DNA from: Pocillopora verrucosa
Taxonomy: Eukaryota; Cnidaria; Anthozoa; Scleractinia; Pocilloporidae
Direction: 5' to 3'
Length of the DNA: 64,000 nt
NCBI RefSeq assembly: GCF_036669915.1
Contig: NC_089321.1
Location: forward strand, 19,845,770-19,909,769
Program-made: the position numbers and the translations under genes
Shown: in pieces, positions 46,046 to 57,185 of the stretch
Position numbering within the stretch: the first letter of the stretch is position 1
Layout of the letters: each line of letters starts with the position of its first letter
Notes under the pieces: model-generated
What the model was told of the DNA's origin: nothing
The model's input: only the letters and a program-made list of their open reading frames with translations
Databases searched by the model: none

Positions 46046-47495
46046 AAATTAGTTCTACGGCGACTTTTTCAAATCTCTGCAGCTTTATTTACTCTCATTA
46101 ACTAAGGTTATTGAGTATCGTTGAATTTGAGAAATTGATGATTTTAAACTAAATCAGACCTCTATTTATGGTGTAGACTGTCCCAAGCTGATATTGGAGG
46201 AAATCCGTAGTCATTACGTGGTTTTCCAGTTGCTATTTTCTGAAATGTAGCTATTAACTTGACTTTGTTTTAGGAGGATTTAACGATCGATTCAGAGATC
46301 GCGGTAGATTCGAGTTGAATTTCCGTTTTCTACTTGTACACAAGCGTTTCATGGTCGAGATACCATTCATTTCAATTTTCGGATACTGGCGGCGTGTTCT
46401 ACGGTAAATATTTTTCTCAACGCCGTAATCTGTTTAGGCGCCAGAGTCTCCATTAAGAAGATAAGTTATGACGCTGCACGTTCACGAAGAGAGATGTTTT
46501 AATTTCCTCAGAGAAACTTTCTTAAATTCACTGTTATTGTATACACAGCGTACTTTCCTTTGAACGGATACCTCATGTCCTCACCGTAAAATTGCTTTCT
46601 TCAAACCGTAATGGTTTTATACAATATATTTCAAACTCATTCGCCAAGATTGTTCAGCACTGTTTAATTTGAGAAACTGATGGTTTTACAGTCACGTGAT
46701 CAAAAATTAAAATCTATCCTATATCAAGACATATTTATAATGCAGAACGTCCTTTAATGAAGTTCACGCCTCGTGAAAAAACAAACGATTAATTCATGAA
46801 TCACACCCACAAGAAAACGAAAAGTTCATGAGTACAATGAGTCAATGTTCACGCACAGTTAGCTTACTGTTTGAAGACAGAAGTTTTAGTTGTACTCTCG
46901 AACTCATTGATCTCGTCAAGCAAATCCAATGGTTCCAAAAGGGATGAACACTGAAGCCTGACGTTTTGATTAAACAGAGTAAGATGTTTCATTTTTGGAC
47001 GCTAAGATCCATCATTAGTCAGAAAAGTGTAACGTGCAAAACCGAAATGCAGTCACTCGGTTCTTTTTGGCAATTCTGGCTTCGATCATGCAAATCACAC
47101 CCGCTAGAAAATGAAAAGTGTACGAAGACGATGAGTCAATTATCATGCAAAAATAGGTAACCGTTTGAAGAAAGAAACTTACTTAGGTTGTACTGTGATC
47201 GATCTTGTGATGTAAATCAAACCTTTCAAAGAGTTAACAGTTAAGCTTGACGTGCCCCATAAAAAATAGAAGAACACTTTTTATTTTTCATGTTTAATAA
47301 TGTTTCTGATGTCAGCAGAGGCGATTAATTCATGAAAGCGTCACGCGTTGTGTGACTCAGTGTTAAGTTACGAGGGTTGAAAAGAAAAATAGTATGGTGA
47401 ACCAAATATGATCGATTTGAAGTTATAAAAGTGTGACGTGCAAAATCGAATTAGATCCACTGCGGAGTAAACTTTGTTTTTGCAATATGTAGTTA

Positions 47496-47560
47496 TGTCT
47501 CGTTTCGAGCGTTAGCCCTTCATTAAAGCGGTTGATGGCGCGATTGAATCGCCACCACAG
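47496..47560 (-). mobile_element. PLE-tail-like motif
   Basis: TCTCGTTTCGAGCGTTAGCC, CTTCATTAAAGCGG, GATGGCGCGATTGAATCG; third copy. Confidence 0.55.
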
Positions 47561-48000
47561 TGAAATCAATTCGTTCTTCAGCGGTTTTCTCAAATCTCTG
47601 TAGCTTTATACCATATAATTTATCCTCATTAGCTAATGTTTTTGAGTATTGTTCAATTTGAGAAATTGATGATCATAAAACTAAAATCAGACCTCTATTT
47701 ATGTTGTGGACTGTCCCTCGCTGAAGGAAATCCGTGGTGCTTGATCACGTGGTTTTCCATCGGCTATGACTCTACATCAGCTATCAACTTGAATCTGTTT
47801 AGGAGGGTTGAACGAACGATTCAAAGATCGCGTTAAATTCGAATTGCCATATTTCTACTTATACACAAGCGTTTCATTGTCGAGATACCCTTCACTTAAA
47901 CCTTTGGATACTAAAGGCGGGTTTTACGGTACATATTTTTGCTAAAGCCGTAATCTGTTTTTTTTTTGTTTTTTGGAACGTTGTCGTGAACAAAAAGACC

Positions 48001-49779
48001 TTCTATGGTACGTGTGAATTTTGCTGAACAATTTGGGTTATCCTTTTGGCCCCCAACAGGACCAATTACAGCATTTCTTAAACTTTATCTGACCGCGACT
48101 GGTTTATCTTCTCCTCCTGCCTTGTGCTCTAGCGGAAGGAACGAATTGGGCTTCTTGGGAGAGGTACCCGGTTTTCATCAGCTATAACAACTAAGTAACT
48201 TACTTGCTGAAGTATTCACAAAGATTCAGTACTGGGCTTATTAACTTCGTGGAGCGATAAAGATTTATATTTTACAAGGTTAGAGTTAAGTTTTAAAAAA
48301 GTAATTCATGTGTTCAAAGTGAGCTCGACTGGACCTTGTGAAACACTTCCTGAAGAGCCGCGATTTGCCGTGAATGTTTCCGTTTTCATAACAACTTTCG
48401 GATAGGACAGTAGATCTTCATTTTCGCTTATATTCGGTAAGTAATATACTCTACAAACACCGTTCTCACAATAATTTATTAAGAAGCTGACAAATACGAG
48501 CAACAAAGTAAGCTGGGTTTTACAAGATAAGCTAGCGTGTTAAGAAACAGGAACTTAGCGTGTTAAAAAAAAAACAACAACAACAAAAAAAAATACCGTG
48601 TTATAGAAACAAAGTTCTACCGTGTTAGCCAGATATGAACAATGGCCACAACATGCTTTCCAAAATCAATTGTTTTGATGCGCATATCTGCCCGATAAGT
48701 GTGTCATACCGTTAGCGTGCGAGCGTGTTATAACGTGCCGTGTGCGTGCGTTCACCTCATTCCCTGACACCCCGTGGAGGGTCACGTATACGTACCGGTA
48801 ATAGGACTGAGAAGAGTCTGTAATTATACCATTGATGACAAAGTCGGACGACTGCGCAGCGGGAGTCCGATTTGTTTATCGCGAGTATGATTACAGACTG
48901 AACTGGACGACACAAAGTCTCATTACCAATCAATCATAAAAATGACAATTTCCGATAAAAGAAGAACATCCAGGTTATGAAAGAAAAGTAAACCATTTGC
49001 ATTAAAAGACTGACAAAGGAGGCGTAAATTGTTTAACTGTTTGATAGTTTGATTGACTCATTGACCTGTCCGATAACAAACTTTTTGGATAAAAACTGCA
49101 AAAAATGATGGTTTTGACAATTGCAATATTAATTTTTTTAAAAAAGCAAATCGATTTACTCGGCTGCTGATATCATAGGATAAGATTTCGTGGTTTTCCA
49201 GTTGTCGTAATTTGCATCAATAATTAACTTGACCTCTTCTTGTTAAAGCGTCAAAGTCTTGCGTGAGAAGATAAGTTTGCGTATGACGCTGAAAGTTCAC
49301 GAAGAGGGGGAATGTATTTTCTGTGAGGAACAGAACGTTACTTGACTGATTTCCAATAATCTTGTCTATAATCTTTTTTTTGTTTTTTTCAGTCATGTCA
49401 TGTCCTGTGACTATTAAGTCATGTTATGTTGTGCAAAAATCGCCACCGAATGAAATGAATTCGCAACAAAGCCGGAGTTCGTCGAACCTCTGAGGCCTCA
49501 CAATATTTTCAAATATTCCATGTAATATTGTGGAATGTCAAGAAATCTTCCAGAGAGTTGTAAAATGTTATTTCTCGTTAGCTTAACAATTGAAACGCTT
49601 AAAACTTGAATGCATGTAGCTTGATTCCAAGACGCTTTATTGTAAATACGTTCTGACGGCCGGTAAAAATGCAGATAGAAAACGAAGCATTACATTTATA
49701 CGGCAGACCACCCTTTACTGGTTTATTTGCGGAGTACTAGCAACACAACATCATTGATTCCTCAAGGTTATCAAATGCT
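48001..49779. other. No gene seen
   Basis: Contains the foldback at 48811-48899 and, near 49240-49330, a further scrap of the 40-48 kb repeat (GAGAAGATAAGTTTGCGTAT...). The frame at 48005-48187 is unsupported. Confidence 0.5.
48811..48899. repeat. Nested foldback
   Basis: Outer arms AGTCTGTAATTATAC and GTATGATTACAGACT, and inner arms AAGTCGGAC and GTCCGATTT, form a nested hairpin around CGACTGCGCAGCGGGA. Likely a MITE. Confidence 0.75.
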
Positions 49780-49860
49780 CTAATGAAAGGCTAACGCTCG
49801 AAACGTCAGCTTCAGAAACTCATTACGATGCCAATTTACATTGTCAACTCAATTGGTAAA
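49780..49860 (+). mobile_element. PLE tail fragment (plus orientation)
   Basis: CTAATGA, AAGGCTAACGCTC, GAAACGTCAGC, followed by CAATTTACATTGTCAACTCA as in the full PLE tail. The first hammerhead-like box has one change (CTAATGA for CTGATGA). Confidence 0.65.
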
Positions 49861-50259
49861 GCCAAATAGTTTTGTAATACCCCACCAAAGTTTATTTCAA
49901 AACTTACCCCGTTGATTAATGTTGTTTATAAAAACTACGCATAAAAAAGTTCTCATTGCAAAAGTTAGATAAATGCTGTCAGTTTTGTTTATCTTTGTCC
50001 TGAGACTTTAAAGTCATGTAATGTTCTGCAAAAATCACAACTTGAGTAAAATGAAAGGTGACAAACTTATTTATCTTCACTTATTTTTTTGTTTTAAGGG
50101 CATATTGTGAATTCTAACACTTTCAGCTTGTTACAAATAGTTTCCGGGTGTAATCGACCCAACCTGTTTTTGTAACTCAACATGTGTGTTCCTGGTTGTA
50201 GAGACTCATTATTAATCCAGATTATCGACTCATTTAGTATTGTGTTACTAAAAATAATG

Positions 50260-50274
50260 TTTCTCTGATTACAG
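50260..50274 (+). other. 3' splice acceptor of the TPR-CHAT exon
   Basis: Pyrimidine-rich TTTCTCTGATTACAG precedes an open frame in phase with the ATG at 50310. It implies the first residues lie in an exon further upstream; I could not identify that exon between 48 and 50.2 kb. Confidence 0.6.
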
Positions 50275-53200
50275 GAGAGGATGGCAATGGAAACCTAACA
50301 GTAGAAGCCATGACACCTTTCACATTAAGCATCGTCTTATTTGTTGCCCTGTTCTTGCTCAACTCAGATCGCATTCAGAAAGCCATTGAGATATGCAGCG
50401 AATGTTTGATTTTGCTAAGTAGCACCGATCAAAACAGCAAAGACCAATTTGATTCAGTACTGCTACAATTTTACAGCGACATCTATACCGTTCTTTTCAG
50501 AGCTTATCGTCATATCTCTGACGACATAAGTGCGGAAAGATACGGGAGGAAACTGTTTGACTTATACAGCGTGTCTGGAGTTATACTTTATAAACTTGGT
50601 GAAAACCTAAAAGCGAAGGAATATGTTGGGAGGGCCCTTGCCATAACAAAAGAAATTGGCGACAGAAGCGGAGAAGCATCCTGTTACGGAAACCTTGGTA
50701 ATGTGTTTCATTCGCTTGGCCAATACGACAAGGCTAAAGAGTATCTCCAAAAAGCGCTTTTCATCACAACTGAAATTGGCGGCAAGAAAAGGGAAGCAAA
50801 ATGTTATGGAAACCTAGGTACTGTGTTTATGTCGCTTTACCAGTACGACAAGGCTGAAGAGTATCTCCAAAAAGCGCTTGTCATCACAACTGAAATTGGC
50901 AACAAAGAAATGGGGGCAACTAACTACGTAAACCTAAGTAATATATTTCGGTCGCTTTACCAATTCGACAAGGCTAAAGAGTATCTCCAAAAAGCGCTTG
51001 TCATCAGAACTGAAATTGGTGACAGAGAAGGGGAAGCAGCATGTTATGGAAGCCTAGGTTATGTGTTTCATTCGCTTGGCCAATACGACAAGGCTAAAGA
51101 GTGCCTCCAAAAAGCGCTTGTCATCAGAACTGAAATTGGCGACAGGAAAGGGGAGGCAACTGATTACGGAAACCTAGGTACTGTGTTTCATTCGCTTGGC
51201 CAATACGACAAGTCTAAAGAGTATCACCAAAAAGCGCTTGTCATCAGAACTGAAATTGGCGACAGAGAAGGGGAGGCAACTGACTACGGAAACTTAGGTA
51301 CTGTGTTTATGTCGCTTAACCAGTACGACAAGGCTGAAGAGTATCTCCAAAAAGCGCTTGTCATCAGAACTGAAATTGGTGACAGAGAAGGGGAGGCAAC
51401 TGACTACGGAAACTTAGGTACTGTGTTTCTGTCGATTGGCCAATACGACAAGGCTAAAGAGTATCTCCAAAAAGCGCTTCTCATCACAACTGAAATTGGC
51501 GACAGAAAAGTGGAAGCATCATGTTATGAAAACCTAGGTACTGTGTTTTATTCGCTTTACCAATACGACAAGGCTAAAGAGTATCTCCAAAAAGCGCTTG
51601 TCAACACAACTGAAATTGGTGACAGAAAAGGGGAAGCATCGTGTTATGGAAACCTAGGTACTGTGTTTAAATCGCTTGGCCAATACGACAAGGCTAAAGA
51701 GTATCTCCAAAAAGCGCTTGTCACTGCAACTGAAATTGGTGACAGAAAAGGGGAGGCATCATGTTATGGAAAACTAGGTACTGTGTTTAAGTCGCTTGGC
51801 CAATACGACAAGGCTAAAGAGTATCACCAAAAAGCGTTTGTCATCACAACTGAAATTGGCGACAGAAAAGGGGAAGCATCATGTTATGGAAACCTAGGTA
51901 CTGTGTTTGAGTCGCTTGGCCAGTACGACAAGTCTAAAGAGTATCACCAAAAAGCGCTTGTCATCAGAACTGAAATTGGCGACAGAGAAGGGGAGGCAAC
52001 TGACTACGGAAACTTAGGTTCTGTGTTTATGTCGCTTAACCAGTATGACAAGGCTGAAGAGTATCTCCAAAAATCGCTTGTCATCAGAACTGAAATTGGC
52101 GACAGAAAAGGGGAGGCAACTGACTACGGAAACTTAGGTACTGTGTTTCTGTCGATTGGCCAATACGACAAGGCTAAAGAGTATCTCCAAAAAGCGCTTC
52201 TCATCACAACTGAAATTGGTGACAGAAAAGGGGAGGCATCATGTTATGGAAAACTAGGTACTGTGTTTAAGTCGCTTGGCCAATACGACAAGGCTAAAGA
52301 GTATCACCAAAAAGAGTTTGTCATCACAACTGAAATTGGCGACAGAAAAGGGGAAGCATCATGTTATGGAAACCTAGGTACTGTGTTTGAGTCGCTTGGC
52401 CAGTACGACAAGGCTAAAGAGTATCTCCAAAAAGCGCTTGTCAACACAACTGAAATTGGTGACAGAAAAGGGGAGGCATCATGTTATGGAAAACTAGGTA
52501 CTGTGTTTAAGTCGCTTGGCCAATACGACAAGGCTAAAGAGTGTCACCAAAAAGCGTTTGTCATCACAACTGAAATTGGCGACAGAAAAGGGGAAGCATC
52601 ATGTTATGGAAACCTAGGTACTGTGTTTGAGTTGCTTGGCCAGTACGACAAGGCTAAAGAGTATCTCCAAAAAGCGCTTCTCATCACAACTGAAATTGGC
52701 GACAGACAAGGGGAGGCAACTGGCTTCGGAAACTTAAGTACTGTGTTTCTGTCGCTTGGCCAATACGACAAGGCTAAAGAGTATCTCCAAAAAGCGCTTG
52801 TCACTGCAACTGAAATTGGTGACAGAAAAGGGGAGGCATCATGTTATGGAAAACTAGGTACTGTGTTTAAGTCGCTTGGCCAATACGACAAGGGTAAAAA
52901 GTATTTCCAAAAAGCGCTTGTCATAACAACTGAAATTGGTGACAGAAAAGGTGAAGCATCATGTTATGGAGACCTAGGTACTGTGTTTAAGTCGCTTGGC
53001 CAACACGATAAGGCTAAACAGTATCTTCAAAAAGCGCTTGTCATCACAACTGAGATTGGTGATAAGGTAGGGAAAGCAGTACATCTTACAAACCTTGGAG
53101 CAGTGTCTAGAACTGTTGGTGATTATGAAGCTTCGGAAGTATGTTTGGAGAAAGCTTTATTCATATCCAGAGATATTGGAGCTGGAAGAGAAGAGTTCGA

Positions 53201-55052
53201 AATCCTTAAACACTACGCCATTTTGTATTTATTTCAAAATAAAATCAAAGACTCTCTGTCGTGTCTTCATCTGTGCATTGAAAGGTATGAGGAGCTGAGA
53301 TATTTTTTGGGCGCCAATGATGAGTTCAAAACATCATTGCTGGAGCACTCAGGAATATTTCCCTACAAGCTGCTTGGTACTTTGCTCTGTGACACCGGAA
53401 ATGCTCGGGATGCTCTCTATGTTGAGGAGTTGGGTCGAGCTAGAGGCCTATCAGACTTAATGGCAGAGAAGTACTCGGTTGAAACGCACATCTTTGCTAA
53501 TCCACAATCTTGGTTTGGCATTGAGAACATTTTAAGAAAGAAAAATAACTGTACTTGTCTGTACATTTCTTATTTTCAGGAGCTTCTGCATTTGTGGATC
53601 TTGAAAACAAGTGGAGTCCTTCACCATAGAAGAATATCAGTAGAAGAGAATCTAGTTCAGGCTGGTTTGCCCAAAGATTTGTTTTTGAGTGAATTTTTGG
53701 ATGATAATTTCCGGAGTCTTGGTATTTTGCCTACTAAAGATTGTGAAGATCGGTCTTTAAATACCATTAAAGTGCAATCTCTCTCCCCCGCACAAAAGAG
53801 CTCAGCAAGACTGCGACTCGTGGAGGAGGAAGAGGAGAAGAAAGTCATTTCAAGTCTGTCTTTGTGTTACAAAATGTTTATTGCTCCCGTTTATGATTTG
53901 CTTGAGGGGCCTGAAGTCGTCATCGTTCCTGACCGCAGTTTGTACAAAGTTCCCTTTGCTGCACTTAGTGAAAAGGAGGGAGCCGGATACCTCTCGGAGA
54001 CTCATAGGATCCGTGTCATTCCTTCTTTGACAACACTCAAGATTATTCAAGACAGTCCAGAGGGCTATCACAGCAACACTGGTGCCTTGATAATAGGCAA
54101 TCCCAAGGTTGATTGGCTGCCGTCATTGCCGTGTGCAAGAAAGGAAGCGGAGATGGTTGGACGACTGATGCGTGTTCCGCCTCTGGTAGAAGAGAAAGCA
54201 ACGAAGCAGGCGGTGCTTGAGCGGATAGGTTCAGTGAGCCTGATACATTTTGCTGCCCATGGCAACGCCCAAAGAGGAGAAATTGCCCTCTCCCCCATTC
54301 CTTTTCTCAAGAGTCAAAATGCTATCCCACCACGGGAAGCTTACATGTTGACGATGGCTGATGTCTCACGAGTGAAAGTTAGAGCTAAACTGGTGGTACT
54401 TAGCTGCTGTCACAGTGGAAGAGGTGAGATAACAGCCGAGGGAGTGATAGGAATTGCCCGTGCGTTCTTAGGATCTGGTGCTCGCTCGGTGTTAGTTGCA
54501 CTGTGGGCCATTCCAGACTTAGCAACGGAGCAGCTGATGAATCGGTTCTACAAACACCTTGTTGAAGGAGAAAGTGCCAGTGAATCCCTTCATCAGGCCA
54601 TGAAGTGGATGAGAAAAAACGGCTCGAGAAAAATGTCTGATTGGGCTTCGTTTACGCTGATTGGAGATGATGTGAGGCTCGAGTTTGACAAGCAGAGGTA
54701 AGACTCGGTCAGAACAGGTATTTCATAAATGAAAGTTAAATTAGATGTGAAGGTGGCTTTGACTTACTGGTCGCTGACTGTCAGCGGGAATCCTCTGTCA
54801 CCATGAATACCAAAGCTATTTTTATACCATTTTTTTTTTTGGTTTCTTTCAAATAGTAACAATTGATTCTCCCAATTAGATGTAAAATATATAATCTCGA
54901 AAGCGCCTTTCTGCCAATCAGATACAAGTACACATTTGCCTACATATTGCGCCTGGTATAACTGTTTATTTATAATTGTTTTTCTTCTTTACGTTTGTTG
55001 TAGGAAAGAGAATGAGAATACCTCGAAGGAAACAGACCTTAGAGACTTTTAA
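50275..55052 (+). CDS. TPR-CHAT protein (TPR array plus caspase-like CHAT protease domain)
   Basis: Two exons are visible: 50275-54697 and 55004-55052 (stop 55050-55052). The first ATG is at 50310, but the frame is open back to a good acceptor (TTTCTCTGATTACAG), giving [11 protein letters not shown] before the Met, so upstream exon(s) probably exist; numbering here is from the ATG. Residues 1-85: hydrophobic stretch (4-17) and helical lead-in. Residues about 86-990: about 22 TPRs of exactly 40 residues ([17 protein letters not shown], then [16 protein letters not shown]). Residues about 1000-1455: linker and CHAT domain, a clan CD (caspase/separase-like) peptidase fold. The His motif is LIHFAAHGN (H1317), the Cys motif LSCCHSGRG (C1367), followed by [18 protein letters not shown] and the closing [10 protein letters not shown]. 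The short last exon adds [15 protein letters not shown]. Family knowledge: bacterial TPR-CHAT proteins are proteases in defence and cell death; animal members are uncharacterised. Substrate unknown. Confidence 0.92.
54698..55003 (+). other. Terminal intron of the TPR-CHAT gene (306 bp)
   Basis: Donor CAGAG|GTAAGA and acceptor TTTGTTGTAG|GAAAG are both consensus. The TAA that ends the long ORF is inside the donor sequence. Splicing joins AG|G (Arg) and keeps a frame of 15 further codons to TAA at 55050-55052. Confidence 0.8.
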
Positions 55053-55108
55053 TGGATGAACAAATAGAACGAGTAAAGAAAATACTCTATCCGTTATTTT
55101 ATTGTGTA

Positions 55109-55114
55109 ATTAAA
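55109..55114 (+). terminator. Polyadenylation signal (ATTAAA)
   Basis: ATTAAA lies 57 bases after the spliced stop codon of the TPR-CHAT gene and is the common variant of AATAAA. Confidence 0.5.
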
Positions 55115-56929
55115 GAATGGGCAATCTTCAATTAAGCATATTAATTATATTTTTTTTTGCGTTTTCTTTTCCGATCTTCTCAGAAGGAGGTATTGGTAAC
55201 ATATTCGAGAGAGATTTTATTCTGCGCAAAAATGATCTTATCCGGCCGATTTAAGTAGCACGAAACGTTATTGACGAAGAACTCTTAAGTAAAGTGAAAT
55301 CAGGAAAGTTGAAACAGTAGTCTAAGCATCAAAAATGAGCCAGTTGTCTTAAAGGATTTTCTCTCAAAACCTTTCATTTTTTTGTTATAGGTTCGTTCAC
55401 AGAATCCTTTATTTTTGATAAAAAGTCTTAAAAGAAACCTTTCCTTATGGTCATTTCCAGTACCACTTCTTAGTGCTTAAAAGACTGAAAAATAAATGGA
55501 TTTCTAAATAGGACCATGGAAAAAGCTATCAAAGTCAAGAATTGTATTACTATAAGGTGGAAAAGTTACGGCAGCAATATTTTGAAACTGGTTCAATAAG
55601 TCACTTACGCATCGTAATGTTTGATACGTTGTAATGTTTTCATGGTGATTTAATCGTTTTCAAGTCAGGTTATTGTCAGAAAGTTGGCTTGGGAATAAAA
55701 ATATTCTTGTTTTTACCACACTTTTATACACTCCTCTTTTTTGGGAAACTTTCCTGAGGGATTATGCAGTAATTCCAAAGACGCTAAAATAAAAGACGGC
55801 TTAAGAGAAATCTTGGAAAATATCGTGAGCGTCTGTTTTAACCAGGTTACAGAGTAAAACAGAAAGCACTGTTGTTCATTGTTAAGGCATGCATTTCTGT
55901 GATCGTTTCTCCTCCACTCATGTGACTTGATTCTCGTCCTACAATCAAAAAAATTCTGGCGATGAAGTTCTGGTGATCAGCATTCCAGTGTCAAATAGTA
56001 ATCCTAATACATGTATCACTAGATATAGCGTCAAATGATCGTATTATGGGAGCCAAACGAGTTTTTCATGCCTTCATTTGATGTAAATGACATTAATTTC
56101 ATTCTTGAGGCATGAAAAAGTGATTGCATGCACGAAAAAAGATTTGATCATGTCACGTTTTCTTGATATGGTGTCCTTCTCGTCTCCTTCTTTAGCTATT
56201 TCTAAGAGCGTTTAACATCACACTAATTATTCCGAACGTTAATATACCTGAATTATGAGTATCAGTGCATGAGGAATTCTCATTCCTACCCCAACCTACT
56301 CGTCCCAAACCCCTTCCCTCCTCCACTTCGCTCTGCTTAAAAAAGGAAATTAAAGAGATGGATTCTGGCCGGTTTTGTTCGGAAACCTTTCTGTGAGTTA
56401 TGTTTCTTATGAATCAAGAACATCGATTATTCGTACCCCAACGTACTTGCCCCAACCTCCCTCCCTCCCCCACTCCGGTCTGCTTCAAAGAGCGCATATA
56501 GTAGTAATCAGTTTGCTGGATAAATTTTTTATTCTTTTTGCTCTCGACCAATTAGCCCGCAAAAGTTCTCACAGTTATTTTAAAAGCTTTTAATAAGAAA
56601 TTTCTGCGCAAAATTTTGAAGTCATTCAGAATATTCTGAAATTTTTGTCTAGCAGACAGCATGAACAGCGAAAAGTATTCGGGTCACGATGCACATGGTG
56701 ATGCACATGTTAGTTTTGGCGGAGTTCTGCATTGAAGTGTTCGATGGCGGTAAGTGTCAACGACAACACTATTTTAGTTTTATCTCTGGAATAGTAGCAC
56801 AGTTTTTTAACATAAAAGAGCTATTGGTATTTTCTCTCGAGCAAGTGGGCAGAATTTCGCGGCCGTAAAAGCCGAAGTTGTTGCACAGGGAACTTGTATG
56901 TCAACCAAAACTCCGCATGTGACTTAAAA
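55115..56929. other. No gene seen; small local duplication
   Basis: No supported ORF. Two similar C-rich pieces at about 56265-56345 and 56415-56500 (TACCCCAAC.TAC.TG/CGTCCC..., CCTCC.TCC.CCAC) form a tandem duplication about 145 bases apart. Confidence 0.5.
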
Positions 56930-57185
56930 ATCTCCTGAAATGAGCGGTAACAAATCGTAGACTAATGAATGTTTTGTGCCGTACAGAAGCCATATTTGCT
57001 GATTTTAGTAAGTCTCCAAAGTAACAAACGACAAAAGAAACACTACGATTACCCATCAAGACACTACCCATCAACATTTCGCCTACAAGCATCTCTCTCG
57101 ACGTGAAATTAATTTCCATTCCTTAAAAAAAAAATCTCGAAAACTGTTCACATTTCTTAGCTTCCTTAATCAACCATCATGGATA
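56930..57185. repeat. Dispersed repeat, copy 2 of 2
   Basis: Counterpart of 39125-39350, including AATGTTTTGTGCCGTAC, GTCTCCAAAGTAACAAACGA and TTCTTAGCTTCCTTAATCAA. Confidence 0.8.

Larger units (their letters stand above)
39960..48000. repeat. Block of diverged duplicated repeats (about 8 kb)
   Basis: The block is built from several copies of one long repeat. 39970-41600 is matched by 45110-46780; shorter versions lie at 41960-42900 and 47000-47990. A core of about 85 bases (GAAAATGAAAAGTT, CAATGAGTCAAT, CACGCACAGATAGCTTAC, TTTAAAGA) occurs about nine times (near 40045, 41650, 41745, 42045, 43065, 44905, 45195, 46800, 47095). Each is commonly preceded by AAAAGTGTGACGT and ACCGAAATACAGTCACT. 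Nothing in it is convincingly coding. Confidence 0.75.

Noticed and set aside
50310..50360. Hydrophobic N-terminus of the TPR-CHAT ORF as a signal peptide
   Set aside because: The frame continues upstream to a splice acceptor, so this stretch is probably not N-terminal; it may be a helix of the lead-in domain.
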